In this document: positions 61,901-64,000 of the stretch, in pieces
Numbering within the stretch: position 1 is the stretch's first letter
How the letters are laid out: each line of letters opens with the position of its first letter
Assembly: GCA_023512835.1 (NCBI GenBank)
Contig: CM042092.1
Coordinates: forward strand, 11,099,498-11,163,497
DNA length: 64,000 nucleotides
Origin: Taxillus chinensis
Taxonomy: Eukaryota; Streptophyta; Magnoliopsida; Santalales; Loranthaceae
Direction of reading: 5' to 3'
Translations under genes and position numbers: made by a program
Notes under the pieces: model-generated
Databases searched by the model: none
Seen by the model: the letters and a program-made list of their open reading frames with translations, nothing else
Told to the model about the DNA's origin: nothing

Positions 61901-63069
61901 CAGTGTGTCAAATGTTCTAGCCATCGGATTGACAACTGGTTACTTGGGAAGCCTAACAACATTCAGTGGTTGGAATCAGAAAATGCTTGAACTGAGTGTC
62001 AAAGGTGATTGGGTATCTTCTATGGTTGGATTTGTTTTTGGTAAGGAACAATTTAAATTATAAATATTATTTAAGATAGGATCTAATGTAAGTGGACTGT
62101 TACAAATAACCAAGTTGATATTCTCCTTGTTTTGCGGCCTTTTAATTATGAACCACAGGACATATCTAGTGATTGTAAGATGAGAATATCTCGCCTTCTG
62201 ATTTCTTTAGGTTTGTTTTTTGCTGCGTATTCTCTCATTTTTGGGGTTGAGACTGCAAAGGGTTTTAGATGGCTTCTCAAAAGGAAAAGATCAAGTTTCG
62301 GAAGCAACATTTCCAGTTCAGTGAGCAAGTGGAGGGTGGTTAGTCGTGAGCATGATGTGGCAGTAATGTTGGGCATGGTGATTCTTTTGGGATTGTTATT
62401 GGGGGTGAGTGGGACATTGGCAAGAAAGAAGTTCAAGAGTGATAGTGATGACTTGGTGCTGTGGCTAGCCTGCATGGTTGCACCTATAGGTGTTTGGATC
62501 AGATGGCTCCTAGCCCGGCTGAATGGATGCGGTTTAGGAACAGCAGGGTTGTTAAGATGGATTCCTTTTGGCACTCTAACTGCCAATGTGTCTGCAGCTT
62601 GTGTCATGGCAGCACTAGAGACCTTGAAGATAGCGGTAAGGCTCTCAAAACTGTTTCTTTCTTTCCATCTTTTTTTTTTTTACTGAGGTGAGCTGACAGG
62701 CACATGCTCCATGGGCATAAGTTTGCTTGTACATTGTTTTTACGAATGTTATGAAATAATTGGCTAGCTAAGCTTGTCCCATTCTTAAAAGTACGCAGGT
62801 TTTGTTTAAACTACTTGCACGTTCCAGTGATGATTATGTGTTTCCTGCAGGTGAATACCAAAAATTGTGTTACCATTGCTACCGCCATGCAGTTAGGGTT
62901 TTTGGGTTCCCTAAGCACTGTGTCTACTTTTATTGCTGAGTTTGATGCAATGAGAGAAAGCAAACACCCTTGGAGGGCATATGCATATGCCGTGATTACA
63001 ATCACAACCTCATTTGGTTTGGGAACTCTAATTTACTCGGTCCCTGTTTGGGCAGGGAAATACAATTAG
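54363..63069 (+). CDS. FEX: Fluoride exporter FEX / CrcB-like protein, copy 2
   Basis: Six exons, 54363-54794, 55286-55363, 55837-55935, 61848-62040, 62211-62635 and 62851-63069, keep phase and give 481 residues. The layout is the same as copy 1: a serine-rich N-terminal region, a first CrcB half (GILGVLTRYLL, GYLGSLTTFSGWNQKM), a linker with WIRWLLARLNGCGLG, and a second half (MQLGFLGSLSTVSTFIAEFD). It ends YSVPVWAGKYN, which resembles the expected family ending and suggests this copy is nearer the ancestral form. Substitutions relative to copy 1 are scattered (for example SLRRRSSN against SLMRRSSS). Intron 3 is 5.9 kb long because of nested retrotransposons. Copy 2 may be the better candidate for a working gene, but both frames are open. 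Confidence 0.9.
55936..55994 (+). repeat. Long TC microsatellite at the 5' splice site of FEX copy 2 intron 3
   Basis: About 29 TC units begin at the donor (ATG|gtctctct) and run to the Copia LTR. Copy 1 has a shorter, interrupted version. Confidence 0.95.
56235..56721 (-). mobile_element. Probable small non-autonomous DNA transposon
   Basis: It is absent from the equivalent place in unit 1. The ends gtgtgttcctgttt and (inverted) gtgcctgttcgggt are weakly complementary, and the right side carries the tandem GGCTTATAAGCCCTT / AAGCACTTAATAAGCC text typical of plant hAT-type MITEs. The internal part resembles 38640-38960. Coding potential is absent. I found no clean target-site duplication. Confidence 0.45.
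57851..57957 (-). repeat. 3' LTR of the nested Copia element
   Basis: This 107-bp terminal repeat is preceded on the minus strand by the purine-rich AACTTGAGGAGAAG, a polypurine-tract candidate. Confidence 0.92.
58680..60143 (-). CDS. Copia polyprotein fragment: integrase tail and reverse transcriptase
   Basis: An open frame of 487 codons lies within the nested element. Residues 38-75 carry the Copia integrase C-terminal signature (KCVFIGYSHTQKGYRCYDP). After a proline/serine-rich spacer the reverse transcriptase begins near residue 225 (RWRRAMEDEMQALIANDTW) and includes FSPVAKIPSVRVLI, LYGLKQSPRAWF, the catalytic YVDDIVITGS and DLGRLRYFLGIEV. The frame stops at PMDPTI just before RNase H, where intact Copia polyproteins continue. 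The first 35 residues are hydrophobic and unlike integrase, so the annotated start is probably an accident of the deletion. It is not expected to be a working protein. Confidence 0.85.
   Translation of the reverse strand: MFFMDVFPILFFTLVAHFFLFLFVWLVVFVLCKHLGPSRDKLDARSIKCVFIGYSHTQKGYRCYDPTRGRVYVSHDVTFHEALSYYFSSSSPSNPAPSVFPLPVSPVLSEESDSPARVLHLWIGLLGKRIGVGLLLLSLRLLPPRLKSRLQIRHRPLIFLLPNAKVHALVLVALLIVLFLIPGLLHSRYPMSNFVTTARLSPSFSLLFLLFRRGRASQIADALAHPRWRRAMEDEMQALIANDTWVFTPLPAHKHVVGCRWVFTVKVHPDGSIDQLKARLVAKGYTRIHGVNYDDTFSPVAKIPSVRVLISLVVHYGWTLHRLDVKNAFLHGDLAEEVYMEQPPGFVALGVHRVCRLCKALYGLKQSPRAWFSRFSTALISFGLRQCEVDHSVFSFSCLPGCILLVVYVDDIVITGSDTTGIQRLKRFLQVEFCTKDLGRLRYFLGIEVAYSGRSISLSQRKYVLDILDEVGYAGVKPANSPMDPTI
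60560..60666 (-). repeat. 5' LTR of the nested Copia element
   Basis: This 107-bp terminal repeat differs from 57851-57957 at only two bases, both in the cccgtatat / cccatacat region. Confidence 0.92.
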
Positions 63070-64000
63070 CATATTCAGGCCTGTCTGCTGATCTTGAAGA
63101 ATTTTTACCAAAATTGACTGAAGTTATCAAAAATTTTTAAGTTCATCCAAGGTAAAAAGACACGCTTTTGTGGACAAGTTGCAGCTACGGTACTGTATAT
63201 TTAACTTCTGTAGAATAATACAATTGCTTCATGTTCCTTACTGCCTTTTCAATCCATACGTACAAATCATGGGCTTGTCTCTCTATCTTTCTCCTATGAT
63301 TTTGAATGCAGAGGAGATACCGTGCAATAGTGCATTAAAATTCCGTGTCAGCGTAAATTATTGCGCTTCTCTCCCTCCCCCGCATATAGTATTTTTCCAG
63401 ATAATATTAAGCATCTAAAAGAATTTATAGTTTAAAAAAAAAGTTGAAAATTACTTTCATGCACTCTGTCCAAATAGGTTGATTTTTTTTAGCTACAATT
63501 CTTAACAAGCTGAGTAAATACTCAGCCCAAATCCCTCCCAAACCGGGCCACCTGCTGGTATGAATTGCACAGATATTAGGTTTGCCCTCCCAGGATTTAA
63601 AACACCACCAGTTGACAGACTTCTCAGAGCTGCTAGTACATAAAGGTTGGTAATGTTTATAAACTTTTTCTTCTTTTATTGTTTATGAGTTGTATGCCAA
63701 CCACAAATGCATATGGAGTAACTGACCAACCATCTGCCAGTGCCATGGATAATATCTGAAACAGGTAATATTGATCCACATGGTTCACAAGTCATTATGT
63801 ATTGAATCATACTAAAATTTATCATCACTCAAGTCATAAGTAATGCTTAGTTAAATTTTATCCGGAATGTATATAAAACTTTAATTCAAAATCCAATAGA
63901 CATTTTCACAAAAATAATACTTATCAATGTTATATTACCAATGAATAACTATGATAACATATCATATGATTCGTATCATTAAAAAATACAAATAAATTAA
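63070..64000. other. 3' flank of FEX copy 2
   Basis: Up to 63600 the sequence matches the 3' flank of copy 1 and probably includes the 3' UTR. After 63600 it is unique AT-rich DNA with no coding sequence seen. Confidence 0.6.

Larger units (their letters stand above)
49899..63600 (+). repeat. Segmental duplication unit 2 (ARF fragment plus FEX copy 2)
   Basis: It is collinear with 39648-48890. It is longer because of about 1.8 kb of extra sequence at about 50500-52300, a probable small DNA transposon at about 56235-56721, and a nested Copia element at 57851-60666. It is also missing the segment corresponding to about 44458-47058 of unit 1. Confidence 0.9.

Overview
This is nuclear DNA from a flowering plant, almost certainly a dicot. 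It is AT-rich, the genes have GT-AG introns expanded by retrotransposons, and every recognisable protein belongs to a plant family. I see no tRNA, rRNA or CRISPR sequence and no operon-like organisation. The species cannot be named from the sequence.

Region 1 (1-24.5 kb, + strand) holds most of a very long gene for the 160-kDa subunit of the cleavage and polyadenylation specificity factor (CPSF160). I can follow 25 phase-compatible coding exons from about residue 110 of the family to the stop; the 5' end lies outside the window. One exon (17771-17963) is one base short, which breaks the frame. The introns hold two LINE insertions with recognisable target-site duplications, a third LINE fragment, a decayed Gypsy-like element and a decayed LTR-element remnant.

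Region 2 (24.5-33 kb) has no gene I can support. Its main feature is a 3-kb structure at 26998-30047: two arms of about 440-460 bp in inverted orientation around an interior carrying broken, exon-like coding sequence. It resembles a DNA transposon that captured gene fragments.

Region 3 (33.1-36.6 kb) has two compact + strand genes: an intronless DUF3475/DUF668 protein and a two-exon DUF688 protein.

Region 4 (39.6-63.6 kb) is a large tandem segmental duplication. Each unit carries a six-exon gene for a plant fluoride exporter (FEX, a two-domain CrcB protein) preceded by a piece of a dead auxin response factor gene. Both gene copies share the same Copia insertion immediately after exon 3, so that insertion predates the duplication. 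The copies then diverged. Copy 1 lost 10 bp near its stop and has a new C-terminus. In copy 2 the 3' half of the Copia element is deleted, a second Copia element with 107-bp LTRs has inserted inside the first, and further elements have arrived. Both copies keep intact coding phase. The genes appear functionally unrelated to one another; the shared theme is genome expansion by transposable elements inside introns.
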